This document shows positions 26,366 to 35,873 of a DNA stretch of 64,000 nt, in pieces. The stretch is from Rhizobium sp. BK650. GTDB lineage: Bacteria; Pseudomonadota; Alphaproteobacteria; Rhizobiales; Rhizobiaceae. Both the position numbers and the translations under genes were made by a program. The stretch lies in contig NZ_JACIBK010000005.1 in the NCBI RefSeq assembly GCF_014195325.1, positions 62,001 to 126,000 of the forward strand, read 5' to 3'. Below the pieces are notes generated by a model. The model was not told the origin of the DNA, did no database searches, and saw only the letters and a program-made list of their open reading frames with translations. The first letter of the stretch is position 1. Every line of letters starts with the position of its first letter.

Positions 26366-27462
26366 AAGCGCTGTTGCTTGTTTCCGAATTGGAAGACTAC
26401 ACGATCGCCTTTGCGAGCGGCGCTGCGCGGCATCTTGACGTCGTCCTCGGCGTCCCGCGTCGACGCTACGCGCATCTTGCGTCCTGGTTCGATCCGGCCG
26501 TGGATTTGCACCTCATGGACTGGCCGCGGCACCGCTCACTCGCCAATCCCTGGTTCCTGCACCAGTTGACCCAGCTCATCCGGCGTGAAAAGCCGAATCT
26601 TATTCATCTTCTCAGTAATAGTACGCTGTGGCTGAACTTTGCCGCTCCGTTCTGGCGGCCGATCCCGCTCATCACCACCGTCCATGACGTCGATGTACAT
26701 CCGGGAGATTCCGATACCCGTACCCTGCCCGCCTGGGCGCCGGAATTGATGGCAAGACAATCCGGACATCTCGTCGTCCACGGTGAAGGGCTGAAGCGGA
26801 TGGCTCTTGAGCGTTACTCGAAATCTCCCGACTGCGTCCATGTCCTGTCACACCCCGCCATACAGCGTTACGCGCAACTCGCCCGGCAGCAGAATCTGGC
26901 ACGGCGCCAGGCCGATGGAACTCTGCGCGTCCTGCTCTTCGGACGGATCTTTGCTTATAAGGGCCTGGAACATCTGATCCGCGCCGAAGCGATGCTCAAG
27001 GATGTGATTCCGAACCTGTGCATTACGGTCGCCGGCCGTGGCGACAACCCCTGGATGTTCCAGGCACTGATGGGGGACGTCGGTCGCTATGATATCCGCA
27101 ACCGCTATATCGAGGATGCTGAGGTTGCGCAGCTTTTCCTCGATACCGATATTGTTGTGCTTCCCTATACGGAAGCCTCTCAAAGCGGGGTACTCAATCT
27201 CGCCGCTGCCTTCGGCAAACCTGTCATCGTGACCGACGTCGGTGAATTGCGCACGACAGTGCAGCCGAATGGGCTTGGAATGGTGGTCTCTCCCGGAGAT
27301 GCGGAGGACCTCGCAGAAGCTATCCGCACATTGGCAGAGAACGGCGAACTCAGAAACAATCTCGGCGCCAATGCGCTTGCCTGGGCCAGGGGACCGAATT
27401 CCCCCGAGCAGGTGGGAGCCCAGGCTGCGGCCGTCTATCGCGAGGTCGTCCAATCATGCTGA
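26362..27462 (+). CDS. GT4-family glycosyltransferase
   Basis: A 366-residue GT-B fold transferase, overlapping the upstream gene as ATGA. The C-terminal half carries the GT4 landmarks: LRVLLFGRIFAYKGLEHLIR (the GR-x-KG loop binding donor diphosphate), IRNRYIEDAEVAQLFLDTDI, then VLPYTEASQSGVLNLAAAFG with the Glu acting on the donor (ExxxxxxxE-like region modified to EASQSGV). The N-terminal half holds THDVDVHPGD-like acceptor elements. It is expected to add a sugar from a nucleotide donor; donor identity cannot be seen. Four bases of overlap on the 5' side and seven on the 3' side suggest coupled translation. Confidence 0.9.
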   Translation: MKALLLVSELEDYTIAFASGAARHLDVVLGVPRRRYAHLASWFDPAVDLHLMDWPRHRSLANPWFLHQLTQLIRREKPNLIHLLSNSTLWLNFAAPFWRPIPLITTVHDVDVHPGDSDTRTLPAWAPELMARQSGHLVVHGEGLKRMALERYSKSPDCVHVLSHPAIQRYAQLARQQNLARRQADGTLRVLLFGRIFAYKGLEHLIRAEAMLKDVIPNLCITVAGRGDNPWMFQALMGDVGRYDIRNRYIEDAEVAQLFLDTDIVVLPYTEASQSGVLNLAAAFGKPVIVTDVGELRTTVQPNGLGMVVSPGDAEDLAEAIRTLAENGELRNNLGANALAWARGPNSPEQVGAQAAAVYREVVQSC

Positions 27463-28586
27463 TGAAGTCACCGGCAGAAAGAGCTCAAATGGCAAGTGTA
27501 CGCCACTATGTCCCGGGCGGCTGCGAAAACGGCGGCGGAATCGGCAGGCTGGTCGGTTATATAACCAGCTCTGCAAGGCAAGCCGGCGCAACGCATTTCA
27601 TCACCGACACCAGAGGGCCTCGATGGTCCGTGGCGATGTCGTTACTACACCTGCTTGGCGCCATCCTGACGATGGCTGGGGATCGGGTTCTTGCTCCCGC
27701 ACGTATTCACCATATCCATGTCGCAGGCCGCGGCAGCACGTCACGAAAGCTGATCCTGACGGAGGTCGCCCGTGTGCTCGGCTGCTCTCACATATTGCAC
27801 TTGCACGACTATGATTACGCCAGCGATTTTGCTGCCCGCTCCCCACGCCAGCAAGCGCTCATCCGCCGGATGTTTCAAAATGCAGATTGCGTATTGGCAC
27901 TTGGCCGACGTGATCACGTGACGCTGACGACGCTTCTCGGCGTAGACAGTCACCGCGCCGTCATCATTCATAATTGCGTCCCGGATCCCGGCGCACCGCG
28001 CAGGCTTGCTGCTGGCCAAACGCCACTTATTGTCTTTCTCGGTCGTTTAAGCGAGCGCAAGGGCGTGCCAGAGCTATTGCTGGCGCTCAGTCATCCGACG
28101 ATGAGAGGGCTGCAATGGCGAGCCGTGCTGGCCGGTGATGGACCGGTTGAAGACTACCGTCGCCAAGCTGCTGAGATGGGACTGTCGGATCGGGTGGAGA
28201 TGCCAGGTTGGCTTGGGGGCGACGAGATTAAAGACTTGTGCGCCCGCGCCGATATTCTCGTTCTGCCCTCGCATGCCGAAGGCCTGGCGATGGCCGTCAT
28301 TGAAGGATTAGCCCACGGCCTTGCCGTCGTTACCACGCGGGTTGGAGCCCATGAGGAGGTCATCTGCGACGGCAAAACGGGTGTCTTCGTCCCTGTCGGG
28401 GACCAGGATGCTCTGGCTGCGGCCCTGGCGAAATTGGTCACGGACCCCGAACTGCGAGCCCAGCTCTCCGTCAAAGGCCGTCTCCACTACATCAACCAAT
28501 TCAGCATGGAAGCATACATGCGATCGATCGAAAAACTTTACGAGGCGATCTCCACGCAACCTCAAGCAAGGGTTAGCGCATCATGA
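27456..28586 (+). CDS. GT4-family glycosyltransferase
   Basis: A 376-residue GT-B transferase. The N-terminal half includes the Gly-rich acceptor loop VPGGCENGGGIGRLVGYI, and the C-terminal half has IVFLGRLSERKGVPELLLAL, RVEMPGWLGGDEIKDLCARA and the EGLAMAVIEGLAHGLAV motif, with the two glutamates typical of GT4. It is a closer match to the canonical family than the preceding gene. It overlaps that gene by seven bases and the Wzz gene by four. An alternative ATG two codons downstream (27462) is possible. Confidence 0.91.
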   Translation: MLMKSPAERAQMASVRHYVPGGCENGGGIGRLVGYITSSARQAGATHFITDTRGPRWSVAMSLLHLLGAILTMAGDRVLAPARIHHIHVAGRGSTSRKLILTEVARVLGCSHILHLHDYDYASDFAARSPRQQALIRRMFQNADCVLALGRRDHVTLTTLLGVDSHRAVIIHNCVPDPGAPRRLAAGQTPLIVFLGRLSERKGVPELLLALSHPTMRGLQWRAVLAGDGPVEDYRRQAAEMGLSDRVEMPGWLGGDEIKDLCARADILVLPSHAEGLAMAVIEGLAHGLAVVTTRVGAHEEVICDGKTGVFVPVGDQDALAAALAKLVTDPELRAQLSVKGRLHYINQFSMEAYMRSIEKLYEAISTQPQARVSAS

Positions 28587-30793
28587 CGATCTCAACTTTT
28601 CCGCCAGATCGGAATGTCCCTATGAGAACGATGCACTATGAACCCCGGTTTCAGGCAGATACGAGATCGGATGAATTCGATCTGGCATCTGGTTTGCGCC
28701 TGCTGCGCCGCCGGATTGTGATGATCATATGCCTGGTGGCGTTGATGATGACGGTTGCCACGGTGATGATCCTGGGAATGCAGCCGAGCTATCATGCGGA
28801 GTCGCGGCTTATGATCCACGCGCCGCTGGCAAAGTCGGTGAGCAGCGACGACAGCGGCAATGACCCCTTGAATGTCGCATCGGAAGCGGAGCGGCTGCGG
28901 TCCAGGAGCGTGGCGGAACGCGTCATTCGCGATCTGCAGCTCGATGAGCGGTCGGAATTCAATCCGGAACTGCGTCAACCGTCTCTCATCGCCGAGATCA
29001 AGGCGAGTCTGCGGCAGTTGATTGACAGTGGCAATCCGCCCGTGCGGCCACAGGACAGGCTGGAGCCGGTTATCGAGGAATATTACAAGGCGCTCCAGGT
29101 GATCCGGGACGGCCCGGGCGGTGTTATTCGGATCGGATTCGACACTTACGACCCTGAATTGGCGGCCGCCGTGCCCAATCGCCTGATCGAGATTTACCTC
29201 AAAGAGCGGGAAGGAAGCGCTCGTCATCGTCTCGACGCCGCAGAAGGATGGCTTCGACAGCGCATTGCGGAGCAACAGGGTCGCACCGATGCGGCGCGCA
29301 ATGCCGCCGACGAATATCAGAAAGCCATGGGCATCGTCCCGAATGATGATGCTCAAAGCGAACAGATCAAATCCATCATGGAATTGAGCGACCGGCAGGC
29401 AAAAATCGAACAGGACCGCGTCGATATAAAAGCAATGATCGCCACCCTGGAGGCGGCCGACGACGCCTCGCTCGCCACGAAGAATGACTCCATTCCAGAT
29501 AGTATCAACGCGATGGAACTTGACCTTCGGGCACAGCAGCAGGATCTCGATCGTCTTCTCGACATATATGGTAGCGACGCCCAGCCAGTCGTCGACCTGC
29601 GTGCAAAGATTGTCAAATCGCGAGCCGAGCTCGGCACTGCCGTCGATCGCTATGTTCAATCGCTGCGCGCCAAGCTTGCTGCGCTTGATCGTGAAGACGG
29701 CACGGTCCGATCCGCCCTGGCGACCGCCTACAGTCTGCGCTCTCGCTCCACGCTTGATAAAATCGAGTTGGCGCGACTGGAGCGCGTCGCCGACAGGGAA
29801 CAGACGGCCCTTGATAAGCTGGAGGAACAGCGCCGGGTATTTGCAGCGCAAGCCATGCTGCCCGGGGCGGAAGTCGAAGTTCTGTCCCCGGCTGCGGTAC
29901 CGCTGATGCCACAAGGAAGAGGCCGGCTTTTCTATCTGATCGGTGCTCTCGTGGCTTCGGCCTCGATCGCCGCAACGGCCGCATTCGCGATCGAGATGAT
30001 GGACAAGTCTGTCCGCAGCTTCGACCAGCTGGTCGGCATGGGACGTTTCATACCTGCTGGTTTCATACCGCGCCTGAAACGGGCAACCCGGCGAAATCCG
30101 TCGGTCCTCTTCAGACACATTCAAGGCGGCATGTTTGACGAAGCAATCCGCACCCTCATGATTTCACTCAAACAGACCAATGGCGGGAAGCTCCCGGCCA
30201 GCATTGTCGTCACGTCCGCCCATAGCGGCGAAGGCAAATCGCTTGTCGCCGGATCTCTGGCCATCGAACTGGCAGCCAACGGAACCCCGGTGCTGCTCGT
30301 CGATTGCGACCTTCGGCGCGGAAGACTCGAATCGCTGTTCAAGTCGGGACTCAAGCGCGGACTGAACGACTTCATGAGCGGACAGGCGGAAATCCGCGAC
30401 ATCATCTATCGTCACCCAAGCGGTATCGACTTCATTCCCGCCGGCAAGCCCAGCAACGTCAGGCAGACGCGTCTGGCCGATCTTGCGCAGCTCATCGAAA
30501 TGGCCCAGGCAAATGGCCAGGTTGTGATCTTCGACAGTGCGCCCGTGCTAGCCTCCACCGATACGATGCATCTGACGGCGATCGTCGAGAGGACGCTCAT
30601 GGTCGTCAGATGGGCAAAAACCAGCCACCGCGCCGTCGACTTTTGCCTTCAGAAGCTAAGGGCTTCTTCGCGCAACCCGGAGATTTCCATAGCGATAAAC
30701 GGTGTAAAGCCACGAAAGCACGCCCTTTATACATTCGGCGATTCCGAATTGTACTCGAGATCGTTGATAAAATACTACAACACCCCGATTTGA
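28583..30793 (+). CDS. ExoP-like polysaccharide co-polymerase with BY-kinase domain (Wzz/Wzc type)
   Basis: A 736-residue inner-membrane protein. A Wzz domain begins at about residue 35, with the first membrane segment at about 44-66. A long periplasmic coiled-coil region covers about 180-425, and the second membrane segment about 452-472. The C-terminal cytosolic tyrosine-kinase domain has Walker A SAHSGEGKS (about 545-553), Walker A' VLLVDCDLRRG (about 570-580) and Walker B VVIFDSAP (about 646-653). The tail has clustered tyrosines (HALYTFGDSELYSRS, KYY), the autophosphorylation sites of this family. It controls chain length and export together with Wzy and the ExoF-like protein. It is the last gene of the four-gene glycosyltransferase operon. 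Confidence 0.93.
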   Translation: MTISTFPPDRNVPMRTMHYEPRFQADTRSDEFDLASGLRLLRRRIVMIICLVALMMTVATVMILGMQPSYHAESRLMIHAPLAKSVSSDDSGNDPLNVASEAERLRSRSVAERVIRDLQLDERSEFNPELRQPSLIAEIKASLRQLIDSGNPPVRPQDRLEPVIEEYYKALQVIRDGPGGVIRIGFDTYDPELAAAVPNRLIEIYLKEREGSARHRLDAAEGWLRQRIAEQQGRTDAARNAADEYQKAMGIVPNDDAQSEQIKSIMELSDRQAKIEQDRVDIKAMIATLEAADDASLATKNDSIPDSINAMELDLRAQQQDLDRLLDIYGSDAQPVVDLRAKIVKSRAELGTAVDRYVQSLRAKLAALDREDGTVRSALATAYSLRSRSTLDKIELARLERVADREQTALDKLEEQRRVFAAQAMLPGAEVEVLSPAAVPLMPQGRGRLFYLIGALVASASIAATAAFAIEMMDKSVRSFDQLVGMGRFIPAGFIPRLKRATRRNPSVLFRHIQGGMFDEAIRTLMISLKQTNGGKLPASIVVTSAHSGEGKSLVAGSLAIELAANGTPVLLVDCDLRRGRLESLFKSGLKRGLNDFMSGQAEIRDIIYRHPSGIDFIPAGKPSNVRQTRLADLAQLIEMAQANGQVVIFDSAPVLASTDTMHLTAIVERTLMVVRWAKTSHRAVDFCLQKLRASSRNPEISIAINGVKPRKHALYTFGDSELYSRSLIKYYNTPI

Positions 30794-30897
30794 GCGCGAA
30801 CGAACACCAGACGGCCGGAGGAATTTGTTGGCATTCGCGCCTTTCCTACACAACCAGCATCCAAAGATAGCGTTAGTATTAGAGTTGGAGAGCGACC

Positions 30898-32001
30898 ATG
30901 GATACCGGAATGAGAAATAACAGGAAAGTTGCGCTGATTACCGGTGTGACCGGACAGGACGGTGCATACCTTGCCGAATTGCTCCTGGACAAGGGCTACA
31001 TCGTTCACGGCATCAAACGGCGCTCATCGTCCTTCAATACAAATCGTATCGAGCATCTCTACGAGGATCCGCATGTCGAGAACCCGCGCTTCATCCTGCA
31101 TTTCGGAGATATGACTGATTCCACCAATCTCATCCGGGTGGTTCAGGAGACACAGCCGGACGAGATCTATAATCTGGCCGCACAAAGCCATGTCCAGGTT
31201 TCTTTCGAGACCCCCGAATATACTGCGAACGCAGATGGCACCGGAACGCTGCGGCTGCTTGAGGCAATTCGCCTTCTGGGCCTGACCAAGAAGACCCGCT
31301 TTTACCAGGCATCCACTTCCGAACTCTACGGCAAGGTTCAGGAGGTTCCCCAGAGCGAGACGACGCCTTTCTATCCCCGATCCCCCTATGCGGCTGCCAA
31401 GCTTTATGCCTATTGGATCGTGGTCAATTATCGCGAGGCCTATGGCATGCATGCCTCCAACGGCATCCTGTTCAACCACGAAAGCCCGATCCGCGGCGAA
31501 ACATTCGTGACCCGCAAGATCACCCGGGCAGCCGCTGCGATCCATCTCGGCCTTCAGGATCGGCTTTATCTCGGCAATCTGGATGCCAAGCGGGACTGGG
31601 GACATGCGCGCGAATATGTTCGCGGCATGTGGCTGATGCTGCAGCAGGAGCAACCGGATGATTATGTTCTTGCTACAGGCGAAACCCACTCGGTTCGCTC
31701 CTTTGTCGAGAAGGCCTTTGCCCGCGTCGGCATGCCGATCGATTGGCGTGGGGAGGGTGTCGAGGAAAAAGGTTACGACCAAATATCCGGCCGGTGCGTG
31801 ATAGAGATCGATCCGGCCTACTTCCGCCCTACCGAAGTCGACCTCCTGCTTGGCGATCCGACGAAGGCGCACACGAAGCTCGGCTGGAAACATGAGACCA
31901 GTCTGGATCAACTGGTGTCAGAAATGGTTCGCGAGGACCTGAAGGTTATGGCACGCAATGTTCCGACGGTCGGTGCGAATAGAGGCCTTGCCTATGCCTG
32001 A
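30898..32001 (+). CDS. gmd: GDP-mannose 4,6-dehydratase
   Basis: A 367-residue extended SDR enzyme converting GDP-D-mannose to GDP-4-keto-6-deoxymannose. It has [19 protein letters not shown] (dinucleotide binding), [17 protein letters not shown] (NADP-binding arginines), the [10 protein letters not shown] and [15 protein letters not shown] catalytic segments, and [16 protein letters not shown], all characteristic of Gmd. The ATG at 30898 follows GGAG by seven bases. It overlaps the next gene by eight bases, forming the two-step GDP-L-fucose pathway. It is separated from the Wzz gene by about 100 bases and may be read from the same transcript. Confidence 0.96.
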   Translation: MDTGMRNNRKVALITGVTGQDGAYLAELLLDKGYIVHGIKRRSSSFNTNRIEHLYEDPHVENPRFILHFGDMTDSTNLIRVVQETQPDEIYNLAAQSHVQVSFETPEYTANADGTGTLRLLEAIRLLGLTKKTRFYQASTSELYGKVQEVPQSETTPFYPRSPYAAAKLYAYWIVVNYREAYGMHASNGILFNHESPIRGETFVTRKITRAAAAIHLGLQDRLYLGNLDAKRDWGHAREYVRGMWLMLQQEQPDDYVLATGETHSVRSFVEKAFARVGMPIDWRGEGVEEKGYDQISGRCVIEIDPAYFRPTEVDLLLGDPTKAHTKLGWKHETSLDQLVSEMVREDLKVMARNVPTVGANRGLAYA

Positions 32002-32965
32002 GACGATCTACAGCCTTGCCGGGAAGAGGGTCTATGTCGCTGGCCACCGCGGCATGGTGGGCTCGGCGATCGTGCGACGTCTCGCCTCCGAGGGCTGCGA
32101 GATTTTGACGGCCACGCGCGCCGAGGTCGACTTGAGACGGCAGGATCGGGTCGAAGACTGGATGGACAAGAACCGCCCCGATGCCGTCTTCCTTGCCGCA
32201 GCGAAAGTCGGCGGTATTCTCGCCAATGATACCTACCCGGCCGACTTCCTCTATGAAAACCTGATCCTCGAGGCGAACATCATCCATGCAGCTCATCAGT
32301 TTAGCGTCGAAAAGCTGATGTTCCTGGGGTCTTCTTGTATCTACCCCAAATTTGCCGATCAGCCGATCGCCGAGGAGTCACTTCTAAGCGGATCGCTCGA
32401 ACCGACCAATGAGTGGTATGCGATTGCCAAAATCGCCGGATTGAAGCTTTGTGCTGCCTATCGAAAGCAGTATGGCGACGATTTCATTTCGGCCATGCCC
32501 ACCAATCTTTATGGGCCGGGCGATAATTTCGACCTCTCTTCAAGCCATGTCATGCCGGCGCTGATCCGCAAGGCGCATGAGGCCAAGATAAGCGGCCAAA
32601 AGGAAATTCGCATCTGGGGCACCGGAACGCCGCGGCGCGAATTCCTGCATGTCGATGATTGCGCCGACGCCTGCGTCCATCTCATGAAAACCTATTCCGC
32701 CGAAAGTCACGTGAACGTCGGCTCTGGCGAAGACATTGCCATTTTAGAATTGGCGCAGCTTGTCGCGGACATTGTCGGTTTCGAAGGCGAGATCTCACGG
32801 GATCTTGGTAAGCCGGATGGCACACCACGCAAACTTATGAGCACCGACAAACTCCGCTCCCTCGGCTGGTCGCCGACGATAGGTTTGAAGGAGGGTATAG
32901 CCGATGCTTATTGCTCCTTCCTGAAGGGGCATTATCTTGAGCGCCACAATGAGGCTGCAGAGTGA
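31994..32965 (+). CDS. fcl: GDP-L-fucose synthase (GDP-4-keto-6-deoxymannose 3,5-epimerase/4-reductase)
   Basis: A 323-residue extended SDR enzyme completing GDP-L-fucose synthesis. It shows [40 protein letters not shown], the catalytic [16 protein letters not shown] and [14 protein letters not shown] (Ser-Tyr-Lys), [13 protein letters not shown] and [19 protein letters not shown]. These are diagnostic of Fcl/WcaG. The ATG at 31994 opens the conserved N-terminus; the frame upstream belongs to gmd. The product makes fucose (or a derivative) a likely polymer component. Confidence 0.96.
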   Translation: MPETIYSLAGKRVYVAGHRGMVGSAIVRRLASEGCEILTATRAEVDLRRQDRVEDWMDKNRPDAVFLAAAKVGGILANDTYPADFLYENLILEANIIHAAHQFSVEKLMFLGSSCIYPKFADQPIAEESLLSGSLEPTNEWYAIAKIAGLKLCAAYRKQYGDDFISAMPTNLYGPGDNFDLSSSHVMPALIRKAHEAKISGQKEIRIWGTGTPRREFLHVDDCADACVHLMKTYSAESHVNVGSGEDIAILELAQLVADIVGFEGEISRDLGKPDGTPRKLMSTDKLRSLGWSPTIGLKEGIADAYCSFLKGHYLERHNEAAE

Positions 32966-32992
32966 GCAGCCGGCTGTTGTCACGCCTGATCG

Positions 32993-34864
32993 TCAGCGCA
33001 TCAAGGTGGCGGACTGCTTAAGCTTCCGTTTCGCCTTGTGTCTTGAACTGGAAGCTTCCGGCCGCAGCACTTGCGTTGTCCTGTCGCGGTCAACGGGACG
33101 GCCGAACAAATATCCCTGTACATAGGGACATCCAAGCCGCCGCAGACGCTCGGCCTGATCTTGCGTTTCCACACCTTCGGCCACGATGCGGGTACCGAGA
33201 CCAGCAGACATGTCGAGAAGGGCTTTGACGATGACTGCGCCGGGTCCGTCGGACATCCTGTCAATGAAGGTCTTGTCAATCTTGATGATATCGACGGGGA
33301 AATTCAGCAGATGCGTAAGCGAGGCATACCCCGTGCCAAAATCGTCGAGCGCCACAAGCAGCCCTTCCTTTCGAAGCTCCTCGATCGCCTTTGCAACCCT
33401 TCCATCCCTTTCGTCCATATAGACCGTTTCGGTCACCTCGAGCACAACGTATTTGAGGGGCGTGCGGTGGCGGGCAAAAACGGATTTAATACGCTCGCAG
33501 AGATTTCCCTGATTGAAATCAGCCATCGATACGTTGACGCTGACGTATTGAAACGAAAGCCCCAAATCGAGCCAGTGTCTGATATCGCGGGCGACCCGTT
33601 CCAGCATTCGGTCCGTCAGGAGGTGGCCCATAGACAGATCCTGGAGCGCATCGGCAAAGGCGCCGGCCGAAAGGATCTGGCCGTCGTCCATACGAATGCG
33701 ACAAAGAGCCTCGAAGCCAACTATTTCCTGCGTTGGGAGGCTGACGATCGGTTGGTAATGCGCCTCGACCCGATCTTCAGCCAAGGCGCCCGTCACGGTC
33801 TGCAGCGCTCGAAATCGGTTTGCGATCGCCCCTGCAAGGTCGTCGCTATAGAGCGCAAAGCCGCCCCTCCCTGTCTGCTTGGCATGATGGAGCGCGAGAT
33901 TTGCATGCTGCAGAAAGGTCGGGACGTCACGTGGCCCGGACGGCTCGAAGATCGCGCCCCCGCAGGTGACCGAGACCGGCAGACTATGTTTGTCCCATCG
34001 CCGTGCCCAGTTCTCCATGGCCTGCAGAATTTCTGTCGAAATCGAAGACAAATCCATTGCAGCGTGATTTTCGATCAATACCGCGAACTCATCGGCGTCC
34101 ACCCTGAAGGTCGCAGCCGGCGCTGCGATCCGTGCGACCGTCTGGCCAACCTCTAGGATTACCCTGTCGCCGGTGGCATGCCCGAAGGCGTCATTGACCC
34201 GGCCGAGATGATCGATGTCGATGAGCAGAACCGAAAGAGGAGTGGTTGCACCGTCGAGCGATGCCTCCAGCGCTTTGAGAAAATTGGCGCGATTGCCAAA
34301 GCCGGTAAGATTGTCGAAAAAGGCGAGCCTTTGATTATCGGCTTTCACCTCTTCGCGCTCGAGCACCAGCGAGCAAAGGTCGAGGCACTCTGCTACGATC
34401 ATTCGTTCTTCGGGCGTAGGGCCGCGGTTGTCCTTGTAATAAAACCCAAATGCCCCGAGCACGCGGCCGTCACTGCGCAGGATCGGACTGGACCAACATG
34501 CCTTGACGCCATGTTCTTTCGCGAGGATGTCGGCAAGCGACCCATAGGGTTTCCAGAGCGGGTCTGCAAAGATATCGGTGACGGCGACGGGCCTGCGAAA
34601 ATGGGCAGCCGTGCCGCACGAGCCGACATTTGGCCCAATCGCTATTCCATCGAGCGCGTTTGAATAGGTTGTGGAGATCGTTGGTCCCGCGAGGGGATGC
34701 AGGAGCCCGTCGCGGTCGACGGTCACGATCGAGCAGATACCCCCAGCTGCAAGACCTTCAGCATGCTCGCAAATGCGATCGCAGGCTTTTTCGAGCGAAG
34801 CCCCCCGTGCCAGCATATCCAAAATTTCTTGCTGAAGCTGTCCCCGCATGTCCGGCCTCGCCAT
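32993..34864 (-). CDS. GAF-GGDEF-EAL protein: likely c-di-GMP phosphodiesterase with inactive cyclase domain
   Basis: A 623-residue soluble signalling protein. A GAF domain covers about 15-170 (GPNVGSCGTAAHFRRPVAVTD is typical). The GGDEF-type domain (about 180-335) starts RLAFFDNLTGFGNRANFL but has DADEF where GGDEF is expected (FRVDADEFAVL), so cyclase activity is unlikely. The EAL domain (about 355-605) looks intact: GFEALCRI, VNVSMADF, LEVTET, LDDFGTGYASL, IKIDKTFI, VAEGVET and YVQGYLFG supply the metal and substrate residues. It should hydrolyse c-di-GMP in response to a small ligand at the GAF domain. It converges on fcl at the edge of the polysaccharide locus, a plausible place for a regulator of export. 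Confidence 0.9.
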   Translation of the reverse strand: MARPDMRGQLQQEILDMLARGASLEKACDRICEHAEGLAAGGICSIVTVDRDGLLHPLAGPTISTTYSNALDGIAIGPNVGSCGTAAHFRRPVAVTDIFADPLWKPYGSLADILAKEHGVKACWSSPILRSDGRVLGAFGFYYKDNRGPTPEERMIVAECLDLCSLVLEREEVKADNQRLAFFDNLTGFGNRANFLKALEASLDGATTPLSVLLIDIDHLGRVNDAFGHATGDRVILEVGQTVARIAAPAATFRVDADEFAVLIENHAAMDLSSISTEILQAMENWARRWDKHSLPVSVTCGGAIFEPSGPRDVPTFLQHANLALHHAKQTGRGGFALYSDDLAGAIANRFRALQTVTGALAEDRVEAHYQPIVSLPTQEIVGFEALCRIRMDDGQILSAGAFADALQDLSMGHLLTDRMLERVARDIRHWLDLGLSFQYVSVNVSMADFNQGNLCERIKSVFARHRTPLKYVVLEVTETVYMDERDGRVAKAIEELRKEGLLVALDDFGTGYASLTHLLNFPVDIIKIDKTFIDRMSDGPGAVIVKALLDMSAGLGTRIVAEGVETQDQAERLRRLGCPYVQGYLFGRPVDRDRTTQVLRPEASSSRHKAKRKLKQSATLMR

Positions 34865-35061
34865 TTCGCCTTTCGCTCGAATGGCCTCGAACCTGTTCGA
34901 CCGGTTGAGATCAAAACTAGCAGATAGATCTTACGGGTTTGAAAATGAATCGGCTACAATTCGAAGGCTGAAGCGTAATCGTGCGTTCTCCTTATGGAAG
35001 TGATCGCGGCCGCACACCAGAGCGAAGGAGACACGACCTGGCAGGGATAGGTTCGGCACGC

Positions 35062-35697
35062 CTACCCCTGGAGAATGTGCTGCCTTACCAGCTCCTTCAG
35101 CCGCTTCGCATCAGCGGCTTCGATGGCGTCGATCATCAGGTGATGCTCCCGGCTCGACTGCTCCACGCGGGCGCGGGTTCGCCACTGCGAAACGGGTGCC
35201 GATGAAGTTCGCTGGCGAATTTCGGTGATGAGATCGACCATTTCCTGATTGCCGCCAAGGACGAGCAATTGGCGATGGAACGCCAGATTGGCTTCATAGA
35301 GCTCCAGCATGGTGCCGTTCAGCACCATGAAGTCGAAGTGCTCGGCAAGCCCGCGCAGAGTGGCGATATCGCCTGGAGACGCGTTCTGGACAATCGTTTC
35401 GGCGATCGCCGTTTCCAGGATGATGCGGATTTCGCTGACCTCGCGCGCACGCCTGCCATCCGGCTCGTAGACGTGATAGCCGCGGTTCGGTACATGTTCG
35501 ACGAGCCTCTTCTGGGCCAGCCGATCGAGGGCCCGGCGTACTTCCGGCCGGGTGCATTTATAGCGTCGTTCGAGATCAATCTGCTTCAGCCACGTTCCGG
35601 GCAGGAGAACGCCAGCCAGAATGTCTTGCAGCACGAGATCAGTCACGTCGCGTCCATTTGACACTCCCTGCCCCGACTCCATCACGACATCTGCCAT
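35062..35697 (-). CDS. GntR-family regulator (FadR/FCD subgroup)
   Basis: A 211-residue regulator with an N-terminal winged helix (about 15-75: LVLQDILAGVLLPGTWL, LERRYKCTRPEVRRALDRLA, VEHVPNRGYHV) and a C-terminal all-helical FCD effector domain (about 85-205: EVSEIRIILETAIAETIV, ANLAFHRQLLVLGGNQEM, EHHLMIDAIEAADAKRLKEL). The D-x4-H-like and two later His positions that bind a metal/ligand are present (NLAFHR, EHH). It is divergent from the M20 amidohydrolase/ABC operon, with a near-perfect 30-bp palindrome between them, so it very probably represses that operon and responds to a carboxylate inducer. Confidence 0.9.
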   Translation of the reverse strand: MADVVMESGQGVSNGRDVTDLVLQDILAGVLLPGTWLKQIDLERRYKCTRPEVRRALDRLAQKRLVEHVPNRGYHVYEPDGRRAREVSEIRIILETAIAETIVQNASPGDIATLRGLAEHFDFMVLNGTMLELYEANLAFHRQLLVLGGNQEMVDLITEIRQRTSSAPVSQWRTRARVEQSSREHHLMIDAIEAADAKRLKELVRQHILQG

Positions 35698-35815
35698 CCG
35701 AACTTCCCCTGACTCTCATTAGCAATATCACGGGCTGAAGTATTTCGGTAAGTCGGACGGCACAGGGTGCGTGATGAAAATTTATTCGTGCACTCGGATT
35801 GCGCACAGATTTTTT

Positions 35816-35845
35816 GTATCCTAAATTGGCGCCAATTTTGGATAC
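35816..35845. promoter_or_regulatory. Near-perfect 30-bp palindrome, likely GntR operator
   Basis: GTATCCTAAATTGGC is followed by its reverse complement apart from one mismatched pair, centred on TTGGCGCCAA. It lies between the divergent GntR and amidohydrolase genes, ending 28 bases before the amidohydrolase ATG; CTATAT just beyond it (35845-35850) could be a -10 element, so binding would block transcription. Confidence 0.75.
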
Positions 35846-35873
35846 TATATATGACGAAGCTGGTTTGGGCGCC

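Noticed and set aside
28592..30124. 510-codon open frame on the minus strand
   Set aside because: It is antisense to the Wzz/BY-kinase gene, rich in Arg/His, and has no family motif.
32967..32976. CAGCCGGCTG palindrome between convergent fcl and EAL genes, considered as a terminator
   Set aside because: Only ten bases with no loop or T-run; such palindromes are expected by chance in high-GC DNA.
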